Shown: positions 50,421 to 59,357, counted from the first letter of the stretch. The stretch: 61,215 bases of DNA from Bacteroidaceae bacterium (GCA_017458585.1 JAFTAJ010000020.1:1-61215); one strand, 5' to 3'. Notes: generated by a model not told the origin, from the sequence alone. A program made the numbers and translations.

Positions 50421-52463
50421 ATGAAGAAAGCAATTCTCTTGGTGTTTGTGGCAGCGCTGGCTGTCTGTGCCTACGGCGAGCGCCGCTGGCAGATGGCCGA
50501 CGACGGCTCGATAGTATTGACGGGCGATGCCCTGAAGGGCTACTCCGACCATGTGGAGATGAGCGGCAAGCGCGTGAGCGTGGTGCTGCGCTACGCTGTG
50601 AAGGACGACGGCTCGTTCACCGTCAACAAAGGAATGGTATGGCCTATGCTGCGCACCGTGCCCAACAATACCCACGCCTCGCTGATGAGGCGCGTGGCCT
50701 GGGACCTCATGGACGAACTGGTTATCAACAACTATCGTGCCACCCGCGACAAGGTGGAGCGCGTCACCCTCAAGGGCACCCTCAAGGCCGAGAGCCGCAT
50801 AGGCGATGCCGCCGTCACCAGGACATGGTTCCCCTCCACCGAGCAGCCCGCCGTGATAGAGATTATGGAGGTGAAGAACACGGGCGACAAGGACATGAAG
50901 GTCACTATACCTTATTATAATAATATATCTCTCACCGACCCCGCCAAGGGCGTGAAGGGCAGCTACGCCATTGTATGTATGCTGCTCAATCCGCAGACGG
51001 TGAATCTAAAGCCAGGTGAGAAAGCTGAGTTCTATGGTATAATCAGCGGAGAAGACGGAAACAATGTTCAAGGCTCACTGTTGAACGTAAAATGGCCAAC
51101 GGCCAATATTCAATGTAAGAAGGAACTCGAAGCCCGCGAAGCTCTTGTCGCCGGTTTGCAGGACAACCTCGTGCTCCAGACTCCCGACGAGGTCATCAAC
51201 CGCATGTTCGCCTTCTCCAAGGTACGTGCCTGCGAGAGCATCTACGAGACGGCGGGCGGCCCGATGCACGGACCGGGCGGCGAGAGCTACTATGCCGCCA
51301 TCTGGGCCAACGACCAGGCAGAGTATGTCAACCCCTACTTCCCCTTCACGGGCTATGACTACGGCAACGCCTCGGCGCTGAACAGCTATAAGATGTTCGC
51401 CCGCTTCATGAACGATGAGATGCGCCCCATCCCCTCGTCCATCATTGCCGAGGGCACCGACATATGGAATGGGGCCGGCGACCGTGGCGATGCTGCCATG
51501 ATAGCCTACGGCGCTTCGCGCTACGCCCTGGCCCGCGGCGACAAGGCTGAGGCTGCCCAGCTGTGGCCCCTCATCAAGTGGTGCCTCGAATACTGCAAGA
51601 GTAAGCTCAACGAGGGCGGTGTGGTGGCCAGCAACACCGACGAGCTGGAGGGACGCTTCCCCTCCGGCGATGCCAACCTATGCACCTCCAGCCTCTACTA
51701 CGACGCACTCATCTCCGCCAGCTACCTCGTGAAAGAATTAGGAATTAGAAATGAGGAATTAGGAATTAATGGTCAATATGCTAACGACGCCGCGAAGCTG
51801 CGTCGTAGCATCAACTCCTACTTCGCCGGTCCTATCGAGGGCTACGACACCTATATATATTATAAAGGTAACGATGTGCTGCGCTCATGGATATGCATCC
51901 CGCTGGTGATGGGTATCAACGAGAAAGCCAAGCCTACGCTCGACGCTCTCTTCTCACCGCGCCTCTGGACCGACAACGGTATGCTCACGCAGGCCGGTGA
52001 CAAGACCTTCTGGGACCGCACCACGCTCTACGCCCTCAGAGGAGCCTTCTATGTCGGCGACACAGAGCGTGCCCTCGACTTCCTGCACCGCTACTCCGAG
52101 ACACGACTGCTGGGCGACCATGTGCCCTACGCCATCGAGGCGTGGCCCGAGGGAAGCCAGCGCCACCTCTCTGCCGAGAGTGGACTCTACGGACGCATCA
52201 TCACCGAGGGACTCTTCGGCATCCGCCCCACGGGCTTCCGCTCCTTCAACATCACTCCGCACCTACCCGCAGCATGGCCGCAGATGGAGCTGCGCCATAT
52301 TCGCGCTTTCGGTTCCGACTTCGATGTCAAAGTAGAGCGTATTTCCCCTCCCTCCAAGGGAGGGGCTAGGGGTGGGTCTGTTAATGTCACGATCTCCCAG
52401 GGCAACAAGACTCAGATTTTCACCATCCGCAACGGCGCAACGAAAGCCGTTACGCTGAAGTAA
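50421..52463 (+). CDS. Secreted six-hairpin glycosidase-like protein
   Basis: About 680 residues from MKKAILLVFVAALAVCAYG, a signal peptide; an ATG two codons upstream (50415) is equally possible. An N-terminal beta domain (30-250) is followed by an alpha/alpha-barrel region (about 270-600) like GH78/GH15-type six-hairpin glycosidases, with candidate acidic residues in WANDQAEY and AEGTDIWNGAGDRGD. The family and substrate are not assigned. Two blocks, about 438-450 and 641-653, are encoded by intergenic-type repeats in frame. It is convergent with the AraC gene. Confidence 0.75.
   Translation: MKKAILLVFVAALAVCAYGERRWQMADDGSIVLTGDALKGYSDHVEMSGKRVSVVLRYAVKDDGSFTVNKGMVWPMLRTVPNNTHASLMRRVAWDLMDELVINNYRATRDKVERVTLKGTLKAESRIGDAAVTRTWFPSTEQPAVIEIMEVKNTGDKDMKVTIPYYNNISLTDPAKGVKGSYAIVCMLLNPQTVNLKPGEKAEFYGIISGEDGNNVQGSLLNVKWPTANIQCKKELEAREALVAGLQDNLVLQTPDEVINRMFAFSKVRACESIYETAGGPMHGPGGESYYAAIWANDQAEYVNPYFPFTGYDYGNASALNSYKMFARFMNDEMRPIPSSIIAEGTDIWNGAGDRGDAAMIAYGASRYALARGDKAEAAQLWPLIKWCLEYCKSKLNEGGVVASNTDELEGRFPSGDANLCTSSLYYDALISASYLVKELGIRNEELGINGQYANDAAKLRRSINSYFAGPIEGYDTYIYYKGNDVLRSWICIPLVMGINEKAKPTLDALFSPRLWTDNGMLTQAGDKTFWDRTTLYALRGAFYVGDTERALDFLHRYSETRLLGDHVPYAIEAWPEGSQRHLSAESGLYGRIITEGLFGIRPTGFRSFNITPHLPAAWPQMELRHIRAFGSDFDVKVERISPPSKGGARGGSVNVTISQGNKTQIFTIRNGATKAVTLK
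51734..51770. repeat. attagg repeat inside the glycosidase-like gene
   Basis: gaattaggaattag-type units code in frame for KELGIRNEELGIN, a surface-linker-like segment. This is the same family that fills the spacers at 4126-4156 and 55776-55817. Confidence 0.85.
52345..52382. repeat. Palindromic repeat inside the glycosidase-like gene
   Basis: A cctccctcc...ggagggg palindrome with a gggtgggtct tail, read in frame as PPSKGGARGGS near the C-terminus. It is the sister of 41737-41775, which is read from the other strand. Confidence 0.85.
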
Positions 52464-52482
52464 ATAACCAGCATGATGCTTT

Positions 52483-52530
52483 CTCCCTCTAAGCTAGGGG
52501 GAGTACGGCAAAGCCGGGAGGGGGTGTGTC
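52483..52530. terminator. Palindromic repeat between convergent genes
   Basis: The hairpin ctccctctaag/...tagggggag (52483-52503) plus a gggggtgtgtc tail lies between the stops of the glycosidase-like gene (52463) and the AraC gene (52529) and just touches the latter. It probably acts as a two-way terminator. Confidence 0.6.
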
Positions 52531-53344
52531 ATCTTGGTTGCAGGCTCTGGCGATACTCGCTGGGCGACTGTCCAAGGTGCTTGGTGCAGTAGCGGCTGAA
52601 ATACGAGAGTGACGCAAAATTCATTCGTTCGGCTATCTGGGTGAGCGACAGACGCTCGTCACCCAGATAGTCTTTTAGTATGGGCACGGTGTGGCGGTCG
52701 ATGTAGGAGGTGACGCTGTGACCCGTCACACGCTTGATGGTGGCAGAGAGGTATTTGGGTGACACATTGAGCCGCTCTGCGTAGTAGCTCACTTCGCGCT
52801 GTGTGCTGCTGATGCCGGTGGCGAGCAGAGCCATGAGCTGCTTCACGATATAGGCCGTGCGGTCGCTATGAGTGTCGGTGGCATCGCGCTGGGCATGGGG
52901 CTCAAAGATGTCGTACATCATCGTCAGACAGAGACTGCCCATCAGTTCGCGATAGAACTGCAGGTGACGGTCGTCCATCCGCTCACGCAATCGATGGAAG
53001 TCGGCCAGCAGAATATGGGCCTGTTCATCCGTTAGCTTGATTACGGGGTCTTGGTTCAACGAGATGCTGCCGCCGATGCTGTAGTTGTTTGATGGCAGCA
53101 GGCTCTGCAGAAACTTATAGTCAGCGGCAAACCACTCCACCTGCATGTCAGCAGGTGCCGCAAGGTTGCTGACGCGATTAGGATAAGGTATCACCACCAG
53201 ATCGTGCCTGACGATGTGATAACACCGCTCATTGAAAACAAAACTGCCCTCGCCGGCCGTGCAGAGCAAGTGCATGCAGGTGTGGCTCAACTCAGGCGCA
53301 TTCATAGCCAGGAAGTCGGTGGAATATAGAAAATCTGTCTTCAT
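52529..53344 (-). CDS. AraC family transcriptional regulator
   Basis: A 271-residue regulator with an N-terminal cupin-like sensing domain (about 15-150) and two helix-turn-helix motifs at the C-terminus (about 185-268: LNVSPKYLSATIKRVTG and LSLTQIAERMNFASLSYFSR). I start it at MKTDFLYS (53344), because upstream residues look non-coding; a promoter box only 6 bp before it suggests a very short leader, or that the next ATG (53305) is used. It is divergent from the redox operon and is its probable regulator. Confidence 0.92.
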   Translation of the reverse strand: MKTDFLYSTDFLAMNAPELSHTCMHLLCTAGEGSFVFNERCYHIVRHDLVVIPYPNRVSNLAAPADMQVEWFAADYKFLQSLLPSNNYSIGGSISLNQDPVIKLTDEQAHILLADFHRLRERMDDRHLQFYRELMGSLCLTMMYDIFEPHAQRDATDTHSDRTAYIVKQLMALLATGISSTQREVSYYAERLNVSPKYLSATIKRVTGHSVTSYIDRHTVPILKDYLGDERLSLTQIAERMNFASLSYFSRYCTKHLGQSPSEYRQSLQPR

Positions 53345-53349
53345 GCGTG

Positions 53350-53357
53350 CAAAGGTA
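53350..53357 (-). promoter_or_regulatory. Predicted -7 box of the AraC gene
   Basis: Minus-strand TACCTTTG, ending 5 bases before ATG 53344. A leaderless or nearly leaderless mRNA would result. Confidence 0.5.
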
Positions 53358-53397
53358 ATCATTTTTTCGGCAATAAGTGAAAATCCTGATGCTTTTT

Positions 53398-53420
53398 GTG
53401 AAATAATAATGTGAAATAAT
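53398..53420. promoter_or_regulatory. Direct repeat gtgaaataat: candidate AraC operator
   Basis: gtgaaataat occurs at 53398-53407 and again at 53411-53420, 13 bp apart, just upstream of the operon promoter in the AraC-operon intergenic region. AraC-type regulators often bind direct repeats in such positions; binding here is inference. Confidence 0.45.
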
Positions 53421-53425
53421 CGCCG

Positions 53426-53433
53426 TACCTTTG
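53426..53433 (+). promoter_or_regulatory. Predicted -7 box of the redox operon
   Basis: TACCTTTG 24 bp before the acetyltransferase start. No standard -33 element is evident, which would suit an activator-dependent promoter. Confidence 0.6.
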
Positions 53434-53456
53434 CACCGCTAAACGACCTAACGACT

Positions 53457-54005
53457 ATGGATATTTTTGAAAGACTTCGCTCTGGAGATGACGTCGATAT
53501 GGCGACGCCCGAGTATGCACAGGCCATCAAGCACATGACCGACTGCGCCAATATCTGTTTTAAGATTAATACCACCGCCCCCACTCCCGAGCAGATTCGT
53601 CCGTTGGAGGAGCAGCTCTTCGAAGGACGCCTCGACCAGACGAGCTATCTGATGCCACCACTCCAAATAGACTTCGCCTGCCAGATGAAGATTGGTCGCG
53701 GCGTCTTTGTGAATCACTCGCTGACCTGTATGGCTGCTGGCGGCATCACCATCGACGACGGTGTGATGATTGGCCCCAACGTGCGCATCGTCACCGACAA
53801 TCACGACTTCCAAAACCGCATGGTGCTGCGCTGCAAGCCTGTCCACATCGGCCGTAATGCTTGGATTGGCGTGGGTGCCATCATCTTGCCCGGTGTGACC
53901 ATCGGCGAGAATGCCGTCGTTGCCGCAGGTGCCGTGGTCACCAAAGATGTTGCTCCCAATACCATCGTTGGCGGCAATCCCGCAAAGTTCATTAAAAACA
54001 TATAA
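53457..54005 (+). CDS. Left-handed beta-helix O-acetyltransferase (maltose/galactoside acetyltransferase type)
   Basis: A 182-residue hexapeptide-repeat acetyltransferase with catalytic H116 in TDNHDF and C-terminal repeats IGRNAWIGVGAIILPGVTIGE. It likely transfers acetyl from acetyl-CoA to a sugar or similar acceptor. It is the first gene of the AraC-divergent operon; its place among redox enzymes has no obvious reason. Confidence 0.9.
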   Translation: MDIFERLRSGDDVDMATPEYAQAIKHMTDCANICFKINTTAPTPEQIRPLEEQLFEGRLDQTSYLMPPLQIDFACQMKIGRGVFVNHSLTCMAAGGITIDDGVMIGPNVRIVTDNHDFQNRMVLRCKPVHIGRNAWIGVGAIILPGVTIGENAVVAAGAVVTKDVAPNTIVGGNPAKFIKNI

Positions 54006-54023
54006 CAATAGGAGGGCAAGACT

Positions 54024-54872
54024 ATGATTTTTGACAGAAACGAGAAGAAACAGGTAGTGGCGCTGCTGGGTGCCGGTAGTATGGGAACGGCCATCGTGCG
54101 GCGCATTGCGGCAGGCAAGAAGATTCTGCTGGGCGACATCAGCGAGCGGGCACTGGAGCGCGTGAGCGAAGATTTCCGCCGCAGCGGTTATGACGTGGAA
54201 ACACAAGTTGTGAATGCGTTAGAGAAAGAGAGTGTAGAAGCCTTTGCCAAGAAAGCGTCATCTCTCGGCCCCGTGATGTACTTCATCGACACGGCTGGTG
54301 CCTCGCCCAACCAGGCCTCGCCTGAGCATATCGTTGCGCTCGACATGGTGGGCACGGGTTATGCCGTGGATGCCTTCGGACAAGTGATGGCCGAGGGTGG
54401 CGCAGGACTCATCATCTCGAGTCAGGCCGCCTATATGTACCCCATTCCCAACGAGGATGAGTTGCAGATTGTGAATGCCACCACCGACGAGCTAGTCGCG
54501 CTGCCCATCGTCCGTGATGTGGCTATGCAAAATAGCGGTCTGGCCTACATGATTGCCAAGCGCGTGAACCACCTGCAGGCCCAGCGGGCCGCAGCTACCA
54601 CATGGCGCGAGCGTCGGGCCCGTATCAATACCATTTCGCCTGGCATCATCGTCACGCCCCTGGCCTACGACGAGTTCAATGCCAATGGCGACGGCTATCA
54701 GGCCATGATAGATGCCTCTGCCGCCCGCCGCGTGGCCACCAGCGACGAGATTGCCGATGCCGCATCCTTCCTGCTTGGCGAGCACGCCACCTTTGTCAAT
54801 GGCACCGACTTGCTAATCGACGGCGGTGTCATCCCCGCGATTCGCACGGGAATGTTTAAACTTCAGGGATAA
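54024..54872 (+). CDS. SDR family NAD(P)-dependent oxidoreductase
   Basis: A 282-residue short-chain dehydrogenase. The cofactor motif is a modified GAGSMGTA (16-23) near the N-terminus; the catalytic pair Y175-x3-K179 and upstream serines S132-S133 are in place, and the C-terminal part has the usual LLGEHATFVNGTDLLIDGG. The substrate is unknown. It follows the acetyltransferase by 18 nt. Confidence 0.9.
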   Translation: MIFDRNEKKQVVALLGAGSMGTAIVRRIAAGKKILLGDISERALERVSEDFRRSGYDVETQVVNALEKESVEAFAKKASSLGPVMYFIDTAGASPNQASPEHIVALDMVGTGYAVDAFGQVMAEGGAGLIISSQAAYMYPIPNEDELQIVNATTDELVALPIVRDVAMQNSGLAYMIAKRVNHLQAQRAAATTWRERRARINTISPGIIVTPLAYDEFNANGDGYQAMIDASAARRVATSDEIADAASFLLGEHATFVNGTDLLIDGGVIPAIRTGMFKLQG

Positions 54873-54920
54873 AATGTAGTAAACAATCGTAAATCGTAAA
54901 TCAGTAAATAGTAAATCATT

Positions 54921-55772
54921 ATGGTAGAAAAGTTCATTAGATTAAGTAACGGCGTTGAGATGCCCCTGTTGGGCTACGGCGTCTTTCTGGTTAGTCCAGG
55001 AGAGTGTGAACGATGCGTGACAGACGCATTGAGTGTAGGCTATCGCCTGATTGATACGGCGCAAGCCTATCAGAACGAGGAGGGCGTGGGCAATGCTTGG
55101 CGCAAGAGCGGACTGAAGCGCGAGGATCTGTTCCTCGTGACAAAGGTATGGATTTCAAATGCTGGCGAAGAAAAGGCTGCCAAGAGCATCGACGAGAGCC
55201 TGCGCAAGTTGCAGACGGAGTACATCGACCTGCTGCTCATCCATCAGGCCTACGGCGACGTGTTTGGCACATGGCGGGCTATGGAGAAGGCCTACCGTGA
55301 CGGCAAGGTCCGTGCCATCGGCGTGAGCAACTTCCAAGCAGCCCGTTTCTTCGACTTTGCCCACTATGTGGAGGTGAAGCCGATGGTGAACCAGTTGCAA
55401 TGCAATACGCTCATCCAACAGACGGGCATCGAGCCTATCCTGGATGAGACCGATACGAAGATGATGGCGTGGGGACCGCTTGGCGGACAGGGTGCTGACG
55501 GCATCGTGCAGAGCAAACTGCTGGCTAATATCGGTGACAAGTACGGTAAGAGCGCTGCACAGGTTGCTCTCCGCTGGCTTACCCAGCGTGGCATCGTGGC
55601 TATTCCCAAGTCGAGCCACAAGGAGCGCATGGCACAGAACTTCGACATCTTCGACTTCACCCTCGCTGCTGAAGAGATGGCACAGATAGCCGCTATGAAC
55701 CAGCACGACACCGGTACTGTCAATTTCGGCGACCCTCAATTTGTGAAATACCTTATAGAAACCTACGGATAA
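54921..55772 (+). CDS. Aldo/keto reductase
   Basis: A 283-residue aldo-keto reductase with the catalytic tetrad D45, Y50, K75 and H108 (LIHQA) and the C-terminal NADPH site IPKSSHKERM. It reduces aldehydes or ketones such as methylglyoxal or quinones; the specific substrate is unknown. The spacer before it (54880-54920) consists of aaatcgtaaat repeats. Confidence 0.93.
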   Translation: MVEKFIRLSNGVEMPLLGYGVFLVSPGECERCVTDALSVGYRLIDTAQAYQNEEGVGNAWRKSGLKREDLFLVTKVWISNAGEEKAAKSIDESLRKLQTEYIDLLLIHQAYGDVFGTWRAMEKAYRDGKVRAIGVSNFQAARFFDFAHYVEVKPMVNQLQCNTLIQQTGIEPILDETDTKMMAWGPLGGQGADGIVQSKLLANIGDKYGKSAAQVALRWLTQRGIVAIPKSSHKERMAQNFDIFDFTLAAEEMAQIAAMNQHDTGTVNFGDPQFVKYLIETYG

Positions 55773-55775
55773 AAA

Positions 55776-55817
55776 AATCCTAATCCCTAATTTCTAATTC
55801 CTCATTTCTAATTATTC
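55776..55817. repeat. attaggga/atttcta spacer repeat
   Basis: Short aatttctaattcctc-type units fill the spacer between the aldo-keto reductase and flavodoxin genes. Confidence 0.7.
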
Positions 55818-55820
55818 CAC

Positions 55821-56432
55821 ATGAAACTGAAATCAATTCTTATCACAGCTATGGGACTACTGCTAGCCACGGCATGCAATAGTCAGAACAAACAAGAAGT
55901 TAAATCTAAAGGACAAAAAACAATGGGCAAATCAATCGTTATCTTCTTCTCACATGCAGGCGACAACTACGCAGTGGGAAATATCAAGGTGGGCAACACG
56001 AAGATCGTGGCCGACTATATCACCGAAATCACAGGCGCTGACCAGTTTGAGATAGTCACGCATAAGTACGACGGCATGGCTTACGCACCACTGTGCGACC
56101 TCGCCAAGGAGGAACAGCAGCAGGGCGAGCTGCCGCCATTCGAAGGCGAGCCGGAGAATCTCGACCAGTATGATACAGTCTTCATCGGTGGCCCCGTCTG
56201 GTGGGGAACTTATCCGCAAGTCATGTTCACCTTCTTCTCGAAGTATGACCTCAACGGCAAGACCATCATTCCTTTCACCACACACGAAGGCTCAGGACTC
56301 GGTCGCTGCGTGAGTGATGTCAAGAAGGCTTATCCCGAGGCCAAGGTCAAGGGAGAGTTCTCAATCTACGGCCATGAGGTGCGTAGCGGCAGAGAGAAAG
56401 TAGAAAAATGGCTTAAAAGTATAGTAAAATGA
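55821..56432 (+). CDS. Flavodoxin with a lipoprotein leader
   Basis: 203 residues. The first 35 form a lipoprotein signal (LLLATACNSQ, C19) and a charged linker; the flavodoxin domain begins at the internal M35 (MGKSIVIFFSHAGDNYAVG) and includes the FMN-binding SHAGDN and the GGPVWWGTYP loops. It may be exported and anchored, or translated from the internal ATG as a cytoplasmic flavodoxin; both are possible. Its stop overlaps the next start by 4 nt (ATGA). Confidence 0.88.
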   Translation: MKLKSILITAMGLLLATACNSQNKQEVKSKGQKTMGKSIVIFFSHAGDNYAVGNIKVGNTKIVADYITEITGADQFEIVTHKYDGMAYAPLCDLAKEEQQQGELPPFEGEPENLDQYDTVFIGGPVWWGTYPQVMFTFFSKYDLNGKTIIPFTTHEGSGLGRCVSDVKKAYPEAKVKGEFSIYGHEVRSGREKVEKWLKSIVK

Positions 56433-57121
56433 AAACAAGGACATTAACCGTTGCAGCCCTTGCGCTGCTCGCCTGTGTAGGCTTGACAGCTTGCTCGGGC
56501 GCTGGTAATAAAAACGAAAACAAAAACGAAAATATGACCAAACAAGAGAACATCCAAGAGGTGGCAGGCCGCAAGAACTTCGGCAACAAGCACGCACTCG
56601 TCACCACTCCTCAGCCATGTGTGATGATAGCCACATGGGACAAAGACCATACCCCCGACGTGATGATGGCTGCATGGGCAGGCCAGCTGGACTATGCGCA
56701 GATAGTCATCAGCCTGAGCAAGCATAAGACAACCGACAATCTGGCCGAGACAGGCGCCTTCACCATCAGTTTCGCTGACGAGCGCACCGTGGCCGAGTCT
56801 GACTATTTCGGCCTTGTGAGCGGCAACGATGTGCCCGACAAGGTGGCTAGGACAGGCTTCACCTTCACCCCCAGTCCCAATGTCGATGCGCCCATCATCA
56901 ATGAGTATCCGCTCACGCTGGAGTGCCGCGTGGTGAGCTTCGAAGATGGTATGCTTATTGGCGAGGTGGTAAACCAGAGTGCCGATGAGAGCATCCTGAC
57001 CGACGGCAAGGTGGACTTGACCAAGCTCAAGCCAATCGTCTTTGATGCCGCTGCCATGTGCTACCGTGCCCTTGGCGACAGCGTAGGCCAGGCTTGGGGC
57101 TCAGGCAAGAAGTTCCAGTAG
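56429..57121 (+). CDS. Flavin reductase family protein with a lipoprotein leader
   Basis: 230 residues. A lipoprotein signal with VGLTACSGAG (C22) is followed by an asparagine/lysine-rich linker and an internal M36 (MTKQENIQEV) that could serve as an alternative start. The domain resembles flavin reductase-like FMN-binding proteins (split barrel), with CVMIATWD and GAFTISFADERT. It may reduce or carry flavin for the exported flavodoxin; that link is inference. Confidence 0.88.
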   Translation: MKTRTLTVAALALLACVGLTACSGAGNKNENKNENMTKQENIQEVAGRKNFGNKHALVTTPQPCVMIATWDKDHTPDVMMAAWAGQLDYAQIVISLSKHKTTDNLAETGAFTISFADERTVAESDYFGLVSGNDVPDKVARTGFTFTPSPNVDAPIINEYPLTLECRVVSFEDGMLIGEVVNQSADESILTDGKVDLTKLKPIVFDAAAMCYRALGDSVGQAWGSGKKFQ

Positions 57122-57132
57122 GCGAAGCGACA

Positions 57133-57168
57133 ATGTTCAATTTTCAATGTTCAATTTTCAATCTTCAA
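57133..57168. repeat. gttcaattttcaat repeat
   Basis: The spacer between the flavin reductase and alcohol dehydrogenase genes is three copies of a ttcaatttt/ttcaatgt unit, related to the runs at 6358-6405 and 27050-27081. Confidence 0.75.
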
Positions 57169-57175
57169 AACAACC

Positions 57176-58348
57176 ATGCAAGGAAATTTTTCGTACTACA
57201 ATCCCACCAAACTGTATTTTGGTGATGAGTCGTTGAACTATCTCAAGGACGAACTCGCAAACTTTGGCCCCGTCGTGCTGTTGAACTACGGCAGCGGCAG
57301 TGTGAAACGCAACGGCATCTATGACCAGGTGGTGGCTATTCTGAAGGAGGCCGGCAAAACCATCGTGGAGAATCCCGGCGTGATGACGAACCCCACGCTG
57401 GAGAAGTTGCACGAGGGCGTGAAGATAGCCCGCGAGAACAAGGTCGATTGGATTCTCGCCCTCGGTGGCGGCAGCGTCTGCGACTACTCGAAAGGTGTGG
57501 CAGCATCCGTCTTTTATGAGGGCGACTACTGGAATCAGTTCTGGCTCCAACAGCAGAATCCGCCAGCTGGTCAGAAGATACTGCCCGTGGGCTGCATCCT
57601 GACGATGGCTGGCACAGGCTCGGAGATGAATGGCGGCTGTGTGATCACCGATGCCGCGAAGTCGTTCAAGGTGGGCCATGTGTTCGACGACCGCTTGATG
57701 CCGAAGTTCTCAATACTGAATCCGAAGTTCACGATGACTGTTCCTGATAACCAGATGAAGGCCGGCATCTACGACATCATGAATCACATCATGGAGCAGT
57801 ATTTTTCAGACTTTGACGACAACACGAGCGACTACCTCTCCGAGGGCTTGATGCGCAGTCTTATCACGGCCTCACGCATCGCCGTGAAGAACCCACAGGA
57901 CTACGAGGCCCGCTCTAACATCATGTGGACGGCAACCTGGGCACTCAACACCCTCATTGGTCTTGGCAAACGTCAGGACTGGATGGTTCACATGATTGGT
58001 CACTCCGTAGGAGCCTGGACGCACGCCCCTCACGGCTACGCTCTCGCTGCTGTCTCGATGGCCTACTATCGTCGCGCCATGCAGCCTGGTCTTGCCAAGT
58101 TTGTGCGCTTTGCTAAGAACGTATGGAATATCAACGGTGACGGAATGAGCGACCAGCAGATTGCCGAGGCAGGTCTCGCAGCCTTGAAGGCATGGATGCA
58201 GGAAATCGGTCTGCCGCTGACCATCAGCGAAATAGGTGCCACTGCCGATATGATTCCTGGCATTACCGAAGGTACCATCTGCTATCCCGCAGGCTACATG
58301 GACCTGAAGCCCGAGGACATCACGGAGATATTACGGGAGAGTATGTGA
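57176..58348 (+). CDS. Iron-containing alcohol dehydrogenase
   Basis: A 390-residue group III alcohol dehydrogenase similar to YqhD and butanol dehydrogenases. The NAD(P) loop ALGGGSVCD (95-103) and the metal-binding histidines in MNHIMEQY and HMIGHSVGAWTHAPHG are present. It probably reduces aldehydes with NADPH. The next gene follows after one base. Confidence 0.94.
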   Translation: MQGNFSYYNPTKLYFGDESLNYLKDELANFGPVVLLNYGSGSVKRNGIYDQVVAILKEAGKTIVENPGVMTNPTLEKLHEGVKIARENKVDWILALGGGSVCDYSKGVAASVFYEGDYWNQFWLQQQNPPAGQKILPVGCILTMAGTGSEMNGGCVITDAAKSFKVGHVFDDRLMPKFSILNPKFTMTVPDNQMKAGIYDIMNHIMEQYFSDFDDNTSDYLSEGLMRSLITASRIAVKNPQDYEARSNIMWTATWALNTLIGLGKRQDWMVHMIGHSVGAWTHAPHGYALAAVSMAYYRRAMQPGLAKFVRFAKNVWNINGDGMSDQQIAEAGLAALKAWMQEIGLPLTISEIGATADMIPGITEGTICYPAGYMDLKPEDITEILRESM

Positions 58349-58349
58349 T

Positions 58350-59357
58350 ATGAAACGTATCGCCATTTTTTTAATAGCTGTGTTAACTATGGCAACAGTA
58401 AATGCTCAGACGCTGACGGAGCGTCAAAAAGGATTGGCGGCGTGTGCCTGTCTGATGGCACAGGGTGATTTGGAGCGACTGGAGCCTGCCGTTAAGATGG
58501 CACTCGACAATGGTGTGACCATCAACGAACTGAAGGAGGCATTCTCTCAGCTCTATGCCTACACGGGATTCCCTCGCTCGTTGAATGCGTTGGGAGTGCT
58601 GAACAGGGTATTGGAAAATAAACAACCATCTTGGCAGGAGGGCAAGCCTTGGAAGCGCCCTACCGAATGGGACGATGCGAAGGCCGCCTACGAGCTGGGA
58701 AAGAAGAACCAGACGCAACTATCGGGTCGTGCTTTCGACTACGATTTCTGCCCGCAGGATGACTACTACCTGAAGTCGCACCTCTTCGGCGACATCTTTG
58801 CTGGAAACCAACTCTCAAATGCCGACCGTGAGATAGTAACTGTTGCAGCATTGAGTGGTCTCGAAGGAGTTGCTCCACAGTTGGCCGCACACAAACGCGG
58901 AGCCGTAAACATGGGAAATAGTCAGGAACTCGTTGATGAACTCTGTGCCTGGCTTGATAGCGAGGGCTATACCCTGCGCAGCAAATGGCCCAAGGGCGAG
59001 CCGAACACAGCATACGCTCAGTACTTTATCGGCAACAGCTATCTAGCCGATGTGGGTGGCGGTGTACACAACGTCACCTTCGAGCCTCGCTGCCGCAACA
59101 ACTGGCACATTCACCATAAGGCCGTGCAGGTGCTTATCTGTGTTAGTGGCCGCGGCTGGTATCAGGAATGGGGCAAGGAAGCCATCGAGATGACTCCCGG
59201 CACAGTCATTGCCATCCCGGCCGAAGTAAAACACTGGCACGGAGCTGCCAAAGATTCTTGGTTCCAGCATCTCACCTATCATAAGGACGTGCAGGATGGT
59301 TCAAGCAACGAGTGGCTTGAACCTGTGACTAACGAAGTGTATAACAAATTGAAGTGA
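58350..59357 (+). CDS. Exported AhpD/carboxymuconolactone-decarboxylase-like protein fused to a cupin
   Basis: 335 residues with a signal peptide (VNA-QT). Two carboxymuconolactone-decarboxylase/AhpD-like regions (about 20-90 and 130-210) precede a cupin (about 230-325) with metal-binding WHIHHKAVQ and HWHG. Family members act in thiol-peroxide defence or aromatic breakdown; a periplasmic redox role fits its neighbours but is inference. The usual CxxC of AhpD is not evident; the first region has CAC at about 31-33. Confidence 0.85.
   Translation: MKRIAIFLIAVLTMATVNAQTLTERQKGLAACACLMAQGDLERLEPAVKMALDNGVTINELKEAFSQLYAYTGFPRSLNALGVLNRVLENKQPSWQEGKPWKRPTEWDDAKAAYELGKKNQTQLSGRAFDYDFCPQDDYYLKSHLFGDIFAGNQLSNADREIVTVAALSGLEGVAPQLAAHKRGAVNMGNSQELVDELCAWLDSEGYTLRSKWPKGEPNTAYAQYFIGNSYLADVGGGVHNVTFEPRCRNNWHIHHKAVQVLICVSGRGWYQEWGKEAIEMTPGTVIAIPAEVKHWHGAAKDSWFQHLTYHKDVQDGSSNEWLEPVTNEVYNKLK

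Noticed and set aside
53345-53584. Upstream extension of the AraC gene
   Set aside because: The extra 80 residues overlap the divergent operon start and its promoter and have no domain character.
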